Of a DNA stretch of 64,000 nucleotides, positions 48,192-58,417 are shown in pieces (position 1 is the stretch's first letter; every line of letters starts with the position of its first letter). A program made the translations under genes and the position numbers. Source of the DNA: Vogesella margarita (GTDB lineage: Bacteria > Pseudomonadota > Gammaproteobacteria > Burkholderiales > Chromobacteriaceae); contig NZ_JAQQLE010000015.1 in the NCBI RefSeq assembly GCF_028548475.1, forward strand, positions 1-64,000, given 5' to 3'. The notes beneath the pieces are model-generated. The model had not been told where the DNA came from. It was given only the letters and a program-made list of their open reading frames with translations, and did not search any database.

Positions 48192-50159
48192 TCATTCCTG
48201 CGTCACCACGTCGGGCTGCCCCGGCAACGCCGCCAGTTCCGCCACCGTCAGCACCCGCACCCGGTACTCGCCGCCCTCCTCGTCCAGGCCGTGCATCTCG
48301 ATACGCTTCTGCGTTTTCAGCAGCCGCGCCAGGTAGGCGATGATGCCGTCGTCTATCACCTGCCCCGGCACCAGCACCGGAATGCCTGGCGGATAGGGCA
48401 CGATCTGGTCGCAGCAGACGCGGCCGCTCAGCTGCGGGTTGGCGCGCCCCTCGTCGTCGAACAACGGCAGGCGCTCGCCCGTTTCGTAGAAGGCATCGCG
48501 CGGCAGGCAAGCCAGGCGGGTAAAACCTGGGATCTCCGGCATCCGCCCCAGCAGCCGCGGTGGGCGCTGCTCCTTGGCCAGCCGCAGCAGCGCATCGAAC
48601 AGCCGCGACACCTTGCTGCGCGTGGTGCCCACCGTCAGCAGCAGGGTGATGGTATTGAAGGTGGACTTCTCGAACTGGATGTTGAAGCGCTCGAACAGTG
48701 CGCGCTGCAATTCGTCGGCGCTGTAGCCGGCTTGCGAGATGTCCACCGTCAGCTTGGTCGGGTCGAGGCGGACGCCGTCATCGCGCACGCTGTCCGGCAG
48801 CAGGTCGCCCAGCTCGAGCACGCGAAAGGCGCCGGTGGCGTCGATCTTCTGCCGCAATTCCTGCGCCAGCTTCAGCGCGCGGTCGAGCAGGCGAAAACCT
48901 TCGGTCACCGCCTGCTTGCGCGCCACGTCGAGGCTGGCGATCAGGTTGTACTGCGGGCTGGTGGAGGCGTGCATGTTGAAGTTTTCGCGGAACAGGTGCT
49001 CGTCGAAGGCCGGGTCGTTGACGTGGATCATGCTGGCCTGCGAGAACGCCGACAGCACCTTGTGCGTGCTTTGCGTGACGTAGTCCGCGCCGGATTCCAG
49101 CGCCGTTGGCCGCAACGCATGGTGGAAACGGGCGTGGCCGTACCAGGCCTCGTCGACCACCACCTTGATGCCGGCGGCGTGGGCGGCGGCGATGATGGGC
49201 GGCAGGTCGTAGCGTAGGCCGTCGTAGGTGCAGGAGGTCAGGATCAGCGCCCGTGCGTCGGGGTTGGCCGCAATGGCGTCGAAGATCACCGCCTTGGGCA
49301 CCGGCCCGAAGATGCCGTAGTGACGGTTGACCGAGGAATCCAAGTACACCGGCAGCGCGCCGGACAGGATCACGCCGTGGTGCACCGACTTGTGACAGTT
49401 GCGGTCCAGCAGCAGCTTGTCGCCCGGCGCCAGCAGCGTCTGGAAGATCACCTTGTTGGAGGTGGAGGTGCCGTTGGTGGCGAAATAGGTCTTGCGCGCG
49501 CCGAACGCCTTTGCGGCCAACGTTTGCGCGTCGGCGATCACCCCGGTCGGGTGCAGCAGCGAGTCCAGCATCGGCACCGACACCGACAGGTCGGCGCGCA
49601 GCATTTCCTCGCCGACGAAATCGTAGAAATCGCCCACCCACGGGCTGTTCTTGAACGAGTCGCCGCCGGAATGACCGGGGGTGTGCCACGAGTCCTTGGC
49701 CATGCTGACGTACAGCTTGAGGCGGTCGTAGAACGGCGTCGCCGACTTCTCCGCCAGCTCGGCGGCGAGGATGCGGAACCAGCCGTGAAAATCCTGCTCA
49801 TCGCGATAGAAATAGCCATCCACCGCGTGGCTGGCCAGCGTTTCCATCAGCACCTTCTCGTCGTCGTCCTGCAGCAGGATGTACAGCGACAGCTCCGGCC
49901 GCAGCGCGGAGATCTGGTTGGCCAGCTCCACCGCCGGCTGCGTCTGCCCCTGCTCCTTCATTCCCTTGTCCAGCAGCACGAACTGCAGCTCACCGTCGTG
50001 CGCCACCTGCCCCAGCGCGTCGCGGCTGCTGGCGACGCCGGCAAAACACAGACCCAGCGGATTGTGCAGCTTGGCGGCGGCCGCATTCAGTCCCGCCAGC
50101 ACGCTGGCCTGCCAGCGTGCGTCGTTGCTGACGATCAAGACCCGGCTTACTGGTGTCAT
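48192..50159 (-). CDS. Orn/Lys/Arg decarboxylase with receiver-like N domain
   Basis: The 655-residue PLP enzyme belongs to the fold-type I basic amino acid decarboxylases. The N-terminal 130 residues form the flavodoxin/receiver-like wing domain. The core has SWHTPGHSGGDSF, ATNGTSTSNK and PLP lysine K367 in TQSTHKVLSAFSQ. At 655 residues it is shorter than E. coli LdcC or SpeC (about 711-715), mainly at the C-terminus. Whether the substrate is lysine, ornithine or arginine cannot be told from sequence; nearby argF gives no proof. AGGAGG precedes the ATG. Confidence 0.88.
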   Translation of the reverse strand: MTPVSRVLIVSNDARWQASVLAGLNAAAAKLHNPLGLCFAGVASSRDALGQVAHDGELQFVLLDKGMKEQGQTQPAVELANQISALRPELSLYILLQDDDEKVLMETLASHAVDGYFYRDEQDFHGWFRILAAELAEKSATPFYDRLKLYVSMAKDSWHTPGHSGGDSFKNSPWVGDFYDFVGEEMLRADLSVSVPMLDSLLHPTGVIADAQTLAAKAFGARKTYFATNGTSTSNKVIFQTLLAPGDKLLLDRNCHKSVHHGVILSGALPVYLDSSVNRHYGIFGPVPKAVIFDAIAANPDARALILTSCTYDGLRYDLPPIIAAAHAAGIKVVVDEAWYGHARFHHALRPTALESGADYVTQSTHKVLSAFSQASMIHVNDPAFDEHLFRENFNMHASTSPQYNLIASLDVARKQAVTEGFRLLDRALKLAQELRQKIDATGAFRVLELGDLLPDSVRDDGVRLDPTKLTVDISQAGYSADELQRALFERFNIQFEKSTFNTITLLLTVGTTRSKVSRLFDALLRLAKEQRPPRLLGRMPEIPGFTRLACLPRDAFYETGERLPLFDDEGRANPQLSGRVCCDQIVPYPPGIPVLVPGQVIDDGIIAYLARLLKTQKRIEMHGLDEEGGEYRVRVLTVAELAALPGQPDVVTQE

Positions 50160-50292
50160 GCTTGCCTCCTGCGGCGCCGGCCGTGTTCCCAGTCTAGCCG
50201 CCCCGATGACAGGCTGCTAAGCGGCGTTGCGAGACGAACCCGGCCGGCGACGCGGCAAAGCAGGCGGACGGTCAATCCGCTACAATGCGCGG

Positions 50293-52425
50293 ATGCTGAC
50301 CGACGCCGAAAAAGATTCCCTGCGCGAGTACTATCGCGCCATTGCCGACAACCTGCCGGGCTTCCGCCCGCGCGCCGCGCAACGCCAGATGCTGGCCACC
50401 GTCGCCAACGCCTTCGGCAACACCCTGAGCAAGGCCGAGGACAGCGACGAGGCGCCGGAGCGCAACGGCGAGAGCATCGCCGTGATAGAAGGCCCGACCG
50501 GCGTCGGCAAGAGTCTGGCCTACCTGCTGGCCGGCGGCGTGATGGCCAAGTCGCGCGGCAAGAAGCTGGTGGTCACCAGCGCCACCATCGCGCTGCAGGA
50601 ACAGCTGGTCAACCGCGACCTGCCGTTCGCCATCGAAAAAAGCGGCTTGCCGGCCACCTTCGCGCTGGCCAAGGGCCGCGGTCGTTACCTGTGCCCGTAC
50701 CGCCTGTACCAGCTCACCGCCGACAACGCGCAGGGCGAGCTGATCGCGCAGGACCCGGCACTGGCGCTGTGGGAGCGCAAGCCGGAACAGGGCGAGATCG
50801 AGGCGCTGCGCCAGCTAGCCGACGCGTTTTACTATCGCAAGTGGAATGGCGACCGCGACAGCTGGCCGGAAATGATCAACGACGAACTGTGGCGCCGCGT
50901 CACCAACGACCGCCACGGCTGCCTGAAAGCCGGCTGCCCCAACCGTCCCGAGTGCCCGTTCTACCTGGCGCGCGAAACGCTGGAAACCGTCGACATCGTG
51001 GTCGCCAACCACGACCTGATGCTGGCCGACGTGGCGATGGGCGGCGGCGTGATCCTGCCGGCGCCGGAGAACAGCTTCTACTGCATCGACGAGGCGCATC
51101 ACCTGGCCAAGAAGGCGGTCAACCAGTTCGCCGCCGAACACAGCCTCGCGCAGGCGATGGCGTGGCTGGACAAGGTCACGCCGCTGGCCACCCGCGTCGA
51201 AAGCCTGATCGACAAGCCGGAGCTGGCCAGCAACGCCTGCGAGGCGGCGGCGGCCTGCATGGAAAGCCTCACCGAGTGGCTGTGGCTGCTGCAGACCGAG
51301 CCGTCGCTGGAAGCCAGCAGCGACAATCTGGAGCCGTCGTGGCTGGTCGAGGACGGCGTGCTGCCGGAGTCGATGAAGATCCCTGCGGCCAACATGGCGC
51401 TGTCGGCGCGCATGCTGTACAAAAACCTGACCGGCATGAGCGACGGCCTGGCCCAGCTGCGCAAGGACAAGCAGCAGGAGACGCTGCTGATCGACAAGAC
51501 CAGCTCCGATGTCGGCTTCATGGTCGGCAAGTGCGAACAGCTGATGGCGCTGTGGGATCTGTTCGAGAAGGAGCCGGAAGAAAACGCGCCGCCGATCGCC
51601 AAGTGGGTGACCCGCCGCGCCGACGGCAAGGGCGACTACCTGTTCTCCGCCTCGCCGGTGAGCGCCGCCGGCAGCCTCGCCGCCACGCTGTGGCGCCGTG
51701 CCGCCGGTGCGGTGCTGACCTCGGCCACGCTGCGCTCGCTGGGCAGCTTCGAGTTGCTGCTGTCTCAGACCGGCCTCAAGTGGCTGGAGCAGGTACAGAC
51801 GGTGGCGCTGGATTCGCCGTTCAACTTCAGCGAACAGGGCGAGCTGTACGTGCCGCCGCTGCTCAGCACCCCGAAAGACCCGGCCGGCCACACCCGCGAA
51901 ATCATCGACTGGCTGCCCAAGCTGGTCGACCTCAACGAGGCGGTCGGCACGCTGGTGCTGTTCACCTCGCGCAAGCAGATGCAGGAGGTGGCGGAAGGGC
52001 TTGCGGCCAACCTGCGCGAACGGGTGCAGATGCAGGGCGAGCTACCCAAGGCGGTGCTGCTGCAGAACCACCGCGACGCGCTGCAGGCCGGCCTTGCCAG
52101 CGTACTGTTCGGGCTGGACTCGTTCTCCGAGGGGCTGGACCTGCCGGGCGAAGCCTGCGTGCACGTGATCATCGCCAAGCTGCCGTTCGCGATGCCGGAC
52201 GACCCGGTCGGCCGCACCCTTTCACGCTGGATCGAGAAACGCGGCGGCAACCCGTTCGTGGAGCTGACGGTGCCGGAGGCGTCGATCAAGCTGATCCAGG
52301 CCGTCGGCCGCCTGATCCGCACCGAACAGGACTATGGCCGCGTCACCATTCTGGACACCCGCATCGTGCGCCAGAACTATGGGAAACGCATGCTGGCCGC
52401 ACTGCCACCATTCCGCCGGATTTGA
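50293..52425 (+). CDS. dinG: ATP-dependent DNA helicase DinG
   Basis: The 710-residue XPD-like superfamily 2 helicase unwinds D-loops, R-loops and replication conflicts. Walker A GPTGVGKS is at 67-74, the 4Fe-4S cysteines are C134, C210, C215 and C221, and YCIDEAHHL is the DEAH box. The C-terminal motif AVGRLIRTEQDYG is motif VI. The ATG at 50293 gives the family N-terminus; a TACAAT -10-like hexamer ends only 6 nt before it, so a leaderless message is possible but has no good -35. Confidence 0.94.
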   Translation: MLTDAEKDSLREYYRAIADNLPGFRPRAAQRQMLATVANAFGNTLSKAEDSDEAPERNGESIAVIEGPTGVGKSLAYLLAGGVMAKSRGKKLVVTSATIALQEQLVNRDLPFAIEKSGLPATFALAKGRGRYLCPYRLYQLTADNAQGELIAQDPALALWERKPEQGEIEALRQLADAFYYRKWNGDRDSWPEMINDELWRRVTNDRHGCLKAGCPNRPECPFYLARETLETVDIVVANHDLMLADVAMGGGVILPAPENSFYCIDEAHHLAKKAVNQFAAEHSLAQAMAWLDKVTPLATRVESLIDKPELASNACEAAAACMESLTEWLWLLQTEPSLEASSDNLEPSWLVEDGVLPESMKIPAANMALSARMLYKNLTGMSDGLAQLRKDKQQETLLIDKTSSDVGFMVGKCEQLMALWDLFEKEPEENAPPIAKWVTRRADGKGDYLFSASPVSAAGSLAATLWRRAAGAVLTSATLRSLGSFELLLSQTGLKWLEQVQTVALDSPFNFSEQGELYVPPLLSTPKDPAGHTREIIDWLPKLVDLNEAVGTLVLFTSRKQMQEVAEGLAANLRERVQMQGELPKAVLLQNHRDALQAGLASVLFGLDSFSEGLDLPGEACVHVIIAKLPFAMPDDPVGRTLSRWIEKRGGNPFVELTVPEASIKLIQAVGRLIRTEQDYGRVTILDTRIVRQNYGKRMLAALPPFRRI

Positions 52426-52440
52426 TATTGGGGAAAGCCG

Positions 52441-52467
52441 TCATCCTGCCACCTCCGCGCAGGATGA
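52441..52467 (+). terminator. Inverted repeat after dinG
   Basis: TCATCCTGC and GCAGGATGA are perfect 9-bp arms around 9 nt, 15 nt after the dinG stop. No T-run follows, so termination is only possible. Confidence 0.4.
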
Positions 52468-52597
52468 TGCCCACCCGGATTTACGGTAGAATGCAGGGTA
52501 AACCCGAAAACCGTGACCGAGCATCGCGGAGCAGTTAGCCCTGCCAAATAACTATCCAGCACAGGGCAAGAGACCTCACCCACTCAAGAACGCGCCC

Positions 52598-52912
52598 ATG
52601 ATCTGTAATCCATACGAAATCGTTATCCAAGGCCTGACCTCCGAAGGCCGCACTTTCCGTCCCAGCGACTGGGCCGAACGCCTTGCCGGCATCCTGTCGT
52701 CGTTTGGCGACGACCAGAAACTCGCCTATCACCAGTTTGTCCGCCCGATGATGCTGGACAACGTCCGCTGCGTCGCGGTGGACAAGAAGCTGGAAAAAAA
52801 CCAGCCGCAGGTATTCCGCTTCCTGATGGACTTTGCCAAGGATAACGATCTGCGCATCGTGGATTGCCGCACCCTGATCGACGAAATCTACCCGAACCAG
52901 TTTCTGGCCTGA
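52598..52912 (+). CDS. DUF3579 protein
   Basis: The 104-residue protein (MICNPYEIVIQGLTSEGRTF, then RPSDWAERL) matches DUF3579, a small cytoplasmic family found in betaproteobacteria and relatives. No catalytic motif is visible, and function is unknown. TAGAAT at 52487 may be its -10 element. It is followed 91 nt later by map on the same strand. Confidence 0.85.
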   Translation: MICNPYEIVIQGLTSEGRTFRPSDWAERLAGILSSFGDDQKLAYHQFVRPMMLDNVRCVAVDKKLEKNQPQVFRFLMDFAKDNDLRIVDCRTLIDEIYPNQFLA

Positions 52913-53003
52913 CATGCTGGCGGCACGCAGGCAGACGGCGCGGGTCGTCCGCTAACGTGATGTTTGCTATCATGGCGGCTTGAACCCATCAAGCGATGAA
53001 CGC

Positions 53004-53801
53004 ATGTCCACACTGATCAAAAGCCAGCAAGATATCGAAAAAATGCGCGTTGCCGGACGGCTCGCTGCGGAAGTGCTCGACTACATCACGCCCTTCGTCA
53101 AACCCGGCGTTACCACCAACGAACTGAACCAGCTCTGCCACGACTACATGGTCAATGTGCAGGGCACCATCCCGGCGCCGCTGAACTACGCACCGGATGG
53201 CGGCATTCCGTATCCGAAATCGATCTGCACCTCGATCAACCACGTGATCTGCCACGGCATCCCCGACGACAAACCGCTGAAAAGCGGCGACATCCTCAAC
53301 ATGGACATCACCGTGATCAAAGACGGCTACCACGGCGACAACAGCCGCATGTACTACGTCGGCCAGGTCAGCGATTTTGCCCGCCGCCTGTGCAAGGTCA
53401 CCTACGAGTGCATGTGGAAAGGCATCGAGAAGGTCAAGCCGGGCGCCCGCCTCGGTGACATCGGCAACGCCATCCAGCGCCATGCGGAGGCCGCCGGCTA
53501 CAGCGTGGTGCAGGAATTCTGCGGCCACGGCATCGGCACCAAGTTCCACGAAGAGCCGCAGGTGCTGCACTACGGCCAGCCGGGCACCGGCATGGAGCTG
53601 AAGGCCGGCATGATCTTCACCATCGAGCCGATGATCAACCAGGGCAAGCGCCACCTGCGCCTGCTGGCGGACGGCTGGACCGTGGTCACCAAGGATCGCA
53701 GCCTGTCGGCGCAGTGGGAACACACCGTGCTGGTGACCGAAACCGGCTACGAAATCATGACCACCTCCGACGGCACCCCGCCGAAACCAGTGTGGAAATA
53801 A
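53004..53801 (+). CDS. map: Methionine aminopeptidase, type I
   Basis: The 265-residue enzyme removes the initiator methionine from new proteins. Metal ligands are D101 and D112 (DITVIKDGYHGDNSRM), the His in CGHGIGTKFHEEP, and glutamates in TIEPMI and WEHTVLVTE. Length matches E. coli Map (264 aa). The ATG at 53004 gives the standard N-terminus; TATCAT about 30 nt upstream could be its -10. A strong terminator follows. Confidence 0.96.
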   Translation: MSTLIKSQQDIEKMRVAGRLAAEVLDYITPFVKPGVTTNELNQLCHDYMVNVQGTIPAPLNYAPDGGIPYPKSICTSINHVICHGIPDDKPLKSGDILNMDITVIKDGYHGDNSRMYYVGQVSDFARRLCKVTYECMWKGIEKVKPGARLGDIGNAIQRHAEAAGYSVVQEFCGHGIGTKFHEEPQVLHYGQPGTGMELKAGMIFTIEPMINQGKRHLRLLADGWTVVTKDRSLSAQWEHTVLVTETGYEIMTTSDGTPPKPVWK

Positions 53802-53819
53802 GCCGCAGCAGCGTTGACG

Positions 53820-53845
53820 AGGCCGGACTGAATGTCCGGCCTTTT
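53820..53845 (+). terminator. Rho-independent terminator of map
   Basis: AGGCCGGAC and GTCCGGCCT form a 9-bp stem around 5 nt, followed by TTTT, 19 nt after the map stop codon. Confidence 0.88.
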
Positions 53846-53993
53846 GCGTGAATATGCACACTCCGGCCAAAAAGCGGCCAACACCCCTTTTCTTCCGCCA
53901 CTAAGCAGGCACAATGCCCTGCTACCGGCGCGCGCTGAGCCCGCCATCTTCCTCATTTTCCAAGCTGGCGTCTTGAATGTGCTGACCCTCGTC

Positions 53994-55432
53994 ATGGCCA
54001 TCGATCTGGCCGAAGCAGTCGAATTTGCCGACCTGATGCGCGCGAGCGGCGAACAGGCAGGCGAGCACGGTGCGCGCCAGACCCTTTCCGCTGCCGAGAC
54101 CCTGTTGCGCGAGCTGCACGCCGCATTGAGCGGCAGCAACACCCCCCTTCTGCCGGCACAACGCGCCCAGGCCGACCGTCTGCTGCCGACATTGCTGGAA
54201 CTGGCCCGCCGCTTGGACACCTCGCAGCCGCAGCAGGCGCTGTTCGCCATGGTGCTGGCCCAGGCGCTGGCCGCCGGCCGACTGCACCAGGCAAAACAGG
54301 CCTTGGCCGCAACGGCTTTTTCAGCAGCAACAAAGGCAAGATCGAGGCCTGCGCCGACTGTCTGGCCTGCGCCATCGAGGTGTTACGCACCCATGCCCTC
54401 GGCTACAGCAACCTGCCATCCGGCTTCTGGCTCGATTGCCACCGCCTGTACCGCTACGTGCAGGATGGCGGCTGGGATGGCAAAACCGCCACCGGCAAGA
54501 ACGACACCCTCGGCGCGCTGTACCGCCAGCTGCTGCTGCTCGGCGTCGCCGCTGGCAACCGGCTGGACCCGGCGCGCATCGAGTGCCTGGTACGACTGGT
54601 GCGGGAAGGCGGCAAGCACGCGCAGCTGCTACCACTGGCATCGGCCGTGGTCGACAACGGTTTCATCGTCAACCTGGAGCGTGATGCCGCCCCGCGACAC
54701 AGCAGCATCCGTGGCAAACCGGGGGCGGAACATGCCCAGCTGCTACTGGGCGTACACCGCGTGCTGCAGAGCTGGGAAGAAAAAAGCCAGGCCACCGCGC
54801 AGCTGGATGCCGCGGCACAGCTGGAGCAGCAGCTGATCCTGAAACTGCGCCAAGAGCTGGTCTACCCGCCACAGCGGCGCTACCTGCGCCTGCACAGCAA
54901 GCACGAAGAGTTCGTACAGCTGCATGTCACCCTCGATCACTGCTGGCAAGCCCTGCAAACCACCGAAGACGACAAGTCGCCACCTGCGGCCAACATGCGG
55001 GTGTGCAATATGAGTGCCACTGGCTACCTGCTGCGCGGCCAACTGCCGCTCATGCCGCTGCGCAGCGGCGAGCTGGTGCTGATCCGCCGCCCCGGACGTG
55101 ATCATTTCCTTGGCGTGGTGCGCTGGATCAACCGCTACAGCCCGTGCGGCGATACCGAGTGTGGTATCGAGATCATCGGCAAGAACCCCGAGGCCACCCG
55201 GGTAACGCCGGTGGTGACCCACGCCACCGAGCCGGCGCAAAACGCGATCCGGCTGGCCGCCAATGCCCGCCTCAACCCGCAGGACGTGCTGGTGATGTAC
55301 GGCAAGCCGTACCAGGCGCTGCGCCAATTCGAGGTCCACCAATCGCAGGGCGTGCTGCCGGTCAAGGCTACCCGCCTGCTGCTGCAGACCGCCTACTACC
55401 AGCTGATCAACGTCCGTGCCGAGCGCCACTGA
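53994..55432 (+). pseudogene. Frameshifted gene for a PilZ-like protein
   Basis: Two open frames join into one protein only if a base is restored near 54309-54312. The first frame (MAIDLAEAVEFADLMRASGE...) runs to LHQAKQALAA, then loses coding character. The second supplies NGFFSSNKGKIEACADCL and continues to 55432. The C-terminal 130 residues hold VCNMSATGYLLRG, SGELVLIRRPG and GVVRWINRY, which look like a PilZ fold; RRYLR upstream gives an RxxxR, though farther away than usual. About 478 residues in total. The shift falls in TTGGCCGCAACGG, a one-base variant of the dispersed repeat. The start is uncertain (ATG 53994 or GTG 53979, neither with a good ribosome site). Inactivating mutation or sequence error cannot be separated here. 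Confidence 0.65.
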
Positions 55433-55546
55433 GTCATTCCACTGGCAAGCTCTTGTCACTTCCGGTGCCGCACCTGCATAAAACCCTTGAGCGGCAATGG
55501 GGATTTTACTAGTCTGTAGCTCTCCAACTGCCGTCCAGAGCGCCCC

Positions 55547-57214
55547 ATGGCCACCGCCCGCTTTCACCCCGCCCTGCTGCACACCCTGCGCCACTACGAC
55601 AAGGCCACCCTGCGCCAGGACCTGATGGCCGGCATCACCGTCGGCATCGTCGCGCTACCGCTGGCGATGGCGTTTGCCATTGCCAGCGGCGTGCCGCCAC
55701 AGGCCGGCATCTTTACCGCCGTCATCGCGGGCTTCCTGACCTCGTTGCTCGGCGGCAGCAAGACCTCGGTCAGCGGCCCGACCGGCGCCTTCATCGTCAT
55801 CATCTACGGCATCGTGGTCAAATACGGCCTCGCCAACCTGATCATCTGCACCTTCATGGCCGACGCGATGCTGGTGCTGATGGGACTGCTGCGCCTGGGA
55901 CAGGTGATCAAGTTTTTCCCGATGCCACTGATTACCGGCTTCACCAACGGCATTGCGGTACTGATCCTGCTCACCCAGCTGAAGGATTTCTTCGGTCTGC
56001 CCATCGGCAGCATGCCCAGCGGCTTCTTCGCCGTTGTCGACCTCCTGCGCCACACCCTTCACCAGTTCGACCCGCTGACGCTGGCCGTCTCCGCCGCCTC
56101 GCTGCTGCTGATCTTGCTGTGGCCGAAGACACTGAACCGGAAGCTGCCGGGGCCGTTTGTGGCGCTGGTGCTGGCCACGCTGACCACCAGCCTGCTCTCG
56201 CTACCACTGGCCACCATCGGCAGCAAGTTCGGCGGCATCCCGCAAGGCCTGCCCGAGCTGCACGGCCTGGCCTTCGATCCGGAACACCTGTCCGACCTGC
56301 TGGCCCCGGCCTTTACCATCGCGCTGCTCGGCGCCATCGAATCGCTGCTCTGCGCCGTGGTCGCCGACAAGCTTACCGGCGACAAGCACGACGCCAACCA
56401 GGAGCTGATCGCTCAGGGCATCGCCAACATGGTGGTGCCGTTCTTCGGTGGCATCCCGGCGACCGGCGCCATCGCCCGCACCGCCACCAACATCAACAAC
56501 GGCGGCAAGACACCGGTCTCCGGCATCGCGCACGCGCTGTTCCTGCTGCTGGTGATCCTGATCGCGGCACCGCTGGCCGCCTACATCCCGCTGGCGGTGC
56601 TGGCCGCCATCCTGATCGCGGTCGCCATCAAGATGGGCGACTGGGACATCCGCAAGGCGGCGCAGTTTCCCAAGCGCGACACACTGGTACTGGTGGTGAC
56701 CTTCGCGCTGACGGTCATCTTCGACCTCACCATCGCGGTGCAGATCGGGCTGATGATGGCGGCGGTGTTCTTCATCCAGCGCATGGCCGGCAGCACCAGC
56801 GTGCAGGAGCTGAAAGCCGAACATCAGCAGCTGTACGAACGCCACTCCATCGCCGGCAAGCACATCCCCGACGGCTGCATCGCCTACCGCATCGAGGGCG
56901 CGCTGTTCTTCGGCGCCACCGACCGCATTGAGGCCATCGCCAACGCCCATCCCGAGGCGCGGGTCATCATCCTGCAACTGCACCGGCTGGTGATGCTGGA
57001 CACCACCGGCCTGCTGGCGCTGTCGGCGCTGAACCGGCACCTGAAGGCGCAGGGGCGCACCCTGATCCTGTGCGGCGCCGGCACCGAGGTGATGCAGATG
57101 CTGAAACAGGCACGCCTCGCCCGCGAGATGGGCAACCGCAACATCCAGCCCGACCTGACCACCGCGCTGCAGCACGCAGAAGAAGTCCTCACCGCCGGCG
57201 TGGTATGGGCCTGA
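55547..57214 (+). CDS. SulP-family anion transporter with STAS domain
   Basis: The 555-residue protein has 10-14 membrane helices, including IASGVPPQAGIFTAVIAG and GGSKTSVSGPTGAF, and a C-terminal cytoplasmic STAS domain (about 440-550; LHRLVMLDTTGLLALSALN). SulP proteins carry sulfate, bicarbonate or dicarboxylates across the inner membrane; the substrate cannot be told from sequence. The ATG at 55547 fits the family start. It is a single gene with its own bidirectional terminator. Confidence 0.9.
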   Translation: MATARFHPALLHTLRHYDKATLRQDLMAGITVGIVALPLAMAFAIASGVPPQAGIFTAVIAGFLTSLLGGSKTSVSGPTGAFIVIIYGIVVKYGLANLIICTFMADAMLVLMGLLRLGQVIKFFPMPLITGFTNGIAVLILLTQLKDFFGLPIGSMPSGFFAVVDLLRHTLHQFDPLTLAVSAASLLLILLWPKTLNRKLPGPFVALVLATLTTSLLSLPLATIGSKFGGIPQGLPELHGLAFDPEHLSDLLAPAFTIALLGAIESLLCAVVADKLTGDKHDANQELIAQGIANMVVPFFGGIPATGAIARTATNINNGGKTPVSGIAHALFLLLVILIAAPLAAYIPLAVLAAILIAVAIKMGDWDIRKAAQFPKRDTLVLVVTFALTVIFDLTIAVQIGLMMAAVFFIQRMAGSTSVQELKAEHQQLYERHSIAGKHIPDGCIAYRIEGALFFGATDRIEAIANAHPEARVIILQLHRLVMLDTTGLLALSALNRHLKAQGRTLILCGAGTEVMQMLKQARLAREMGNRNIQPDLTTALQHAEEVLTAGVVWA

Positions 57215-57250
57215 GGCCGCGACGGCCGTGAGTCTTGCGGTACGAACATG

Positions 57251-57281
57251 AAAAAGGGCAGCCAGCCGGCTGCCCTTTTTT
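57251..57281. terminator. Bidirectional terminator between sulP and nagZ
   Basis: AGGGCAGCC and GGCTGCCCT pair around AGCC, with A5 before and T6 after. It serves both convergent genes. Confidence 0.9.
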
Positions 57282-57315
57282 CTTGCTGCGGACGTGCTGA
57301 GCACGTCCACACCTT

Positions 57316-58404
57316 TTAGCAGGCCTCGCCCACCGCGGGCCCAGCCAGCGCATCCTTGGGCATGCTCAGCTGCTGCACCGCCGCGCGCGCCTGCGCGAAG
57401 CTGTCGGTGGCCAGCAGTGCCTGCCAGTCCGCCTGCGCACCCCGCCCGGCCATCTTCTGCAGCCGTGCGGCCAACCCTGGCAGTTGTGGATCGGCCAGTT
57501 CGGCCAGCAACTGGTCGGCCAGATCCGGGCGATTGCACACCAGCGCCATGTCACAGCCGGCGTCGAAGGCGGCACGGGCACGCTCGACGATATTGCCGAC
57601 ACCGGCGGCGCCTTCCATGGTCAGGTCGTCGGAGAAGATCACGCCGTCAAAGCCCAGCTCGCCGCGCAGGATGTCCTGCAACCAAACCTTGGAAAAGCCG
57701 GCCGGTTGCGCGTCCACCGCCGGATACACCACGTGCGCGGGCATCACAGAGGCCATGCCGGCCGCCGCCAGCTGCGCAAACGGCTGCAGGTCGTCGGCCT
57801 GCAATTGTGCCAGCGTTCGCTCATCGACCGGGATCACGTGATGGCTGTCGCCCTCGACAAAACCGTGACCGGGGAAGTGCTTGCCGCAGGTGGCCATGCC
57901 GCCACCGGCCAAGCCCTGCTGCAGCGCCAGCGCCAGCGCGGACACCGCTTGCGGATCGCGGTGGAAGCTGCGGTTGCCGATCACCGCGCACTGCCCCCAA
58001 TCCAGATCCAGCACCGGTGTGAAGCTGAGGTCGATGCCGCAGGCACGCAGCTCGGCGGCCAGCACGTAGCCGACCTGGCGCGTCAGTTCCGCCGCCTTGT
58101 CGGCGTTGACATCCCACGCCTCGCCCAGCACCTGCATCGGCGGCAGGCGGGTGAAGCCATCAATGAAGCGCTGCACGCGGCCGCCTTCGTGATCGACGGC
58201 GATCAGCAACTGCGGCTCGCGCAGAGCGCGAATCTCGGCGGTCAGCGCCTGCAGTTGTTCGATGTTCTGGAAATTGCGGCGGAACAGGATCACGCCGCCG
58301 ACCAGCGGGTGGGACAGTCGCTCGCGCTCGGCATCGGTCAGGGTAAAGACCGCGACGTCGATCATCACCGGGCCACGCGGCAGTTGCAGGGGAAGCTTGT
58401 TCAT
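57316..58404 (-). CDS. nagZ: Beta-N-acetylhexosaminidase NagZ
   Basis: The 362-residue GH3 enzyme removes GlcNAc from muropeptides in cytoplasmic cell-wall recycling. KHFPGHG and GDSHH contain the catalytic-loop histidine and DDLTMEGA the nucleophilic aspartate. Length matches E. coli NagZ (341 aa) with a slightly longer tail. The ATG at 58404 lies 13 nt after the acpS stop, with no clear ribosome site, so coupling to acpS is likely. It is the last gene of the lepA-nagZ cluster. Confidence 0.94.
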   Translation of the reverse strand: MNKLPLQLPRGPVMIDVAVFTLTDAERERLSHPLVGGVILFRRNFQNIEQLQALTAEIRALREPQLLIAVDHEGGRVQRFIDGFTRLPPMQVLGEAWDVNADKAAELTRQVGYVLAAELRACGIDLSFTPVLDLDWGQCAVIGNRSFHRDPQAVSALALALQQGLAGGGMATCGKHFPGHGFVEGDSHHVIPVDERTLAQLQADDLQPFAQLAAAGMASVMPAHVVYPAVDAQPAGFSKVWLQDILRGELGFDGVIFSDDLTMEGAAGVGNIVERARAAFDAGCDMALVCNRPDLADQLLAELADPQLPGLAARLQKMAGRGAQADWQALLATDSFAQARAAVQQLSMPKDALAGPAVGEAC

Positions 58405-58417
58405 GGAGTTAACGCTA

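Noticed and set aside
49320-52538. A 1072-codon open frame on the plus strand across the decarboxylase gene and dinG
   Set aside because: It crosses two well-supported genes in other frames and its product is repetitive Arg/Gly/Ala-rich sequence typical of GC-rich shadow frames.
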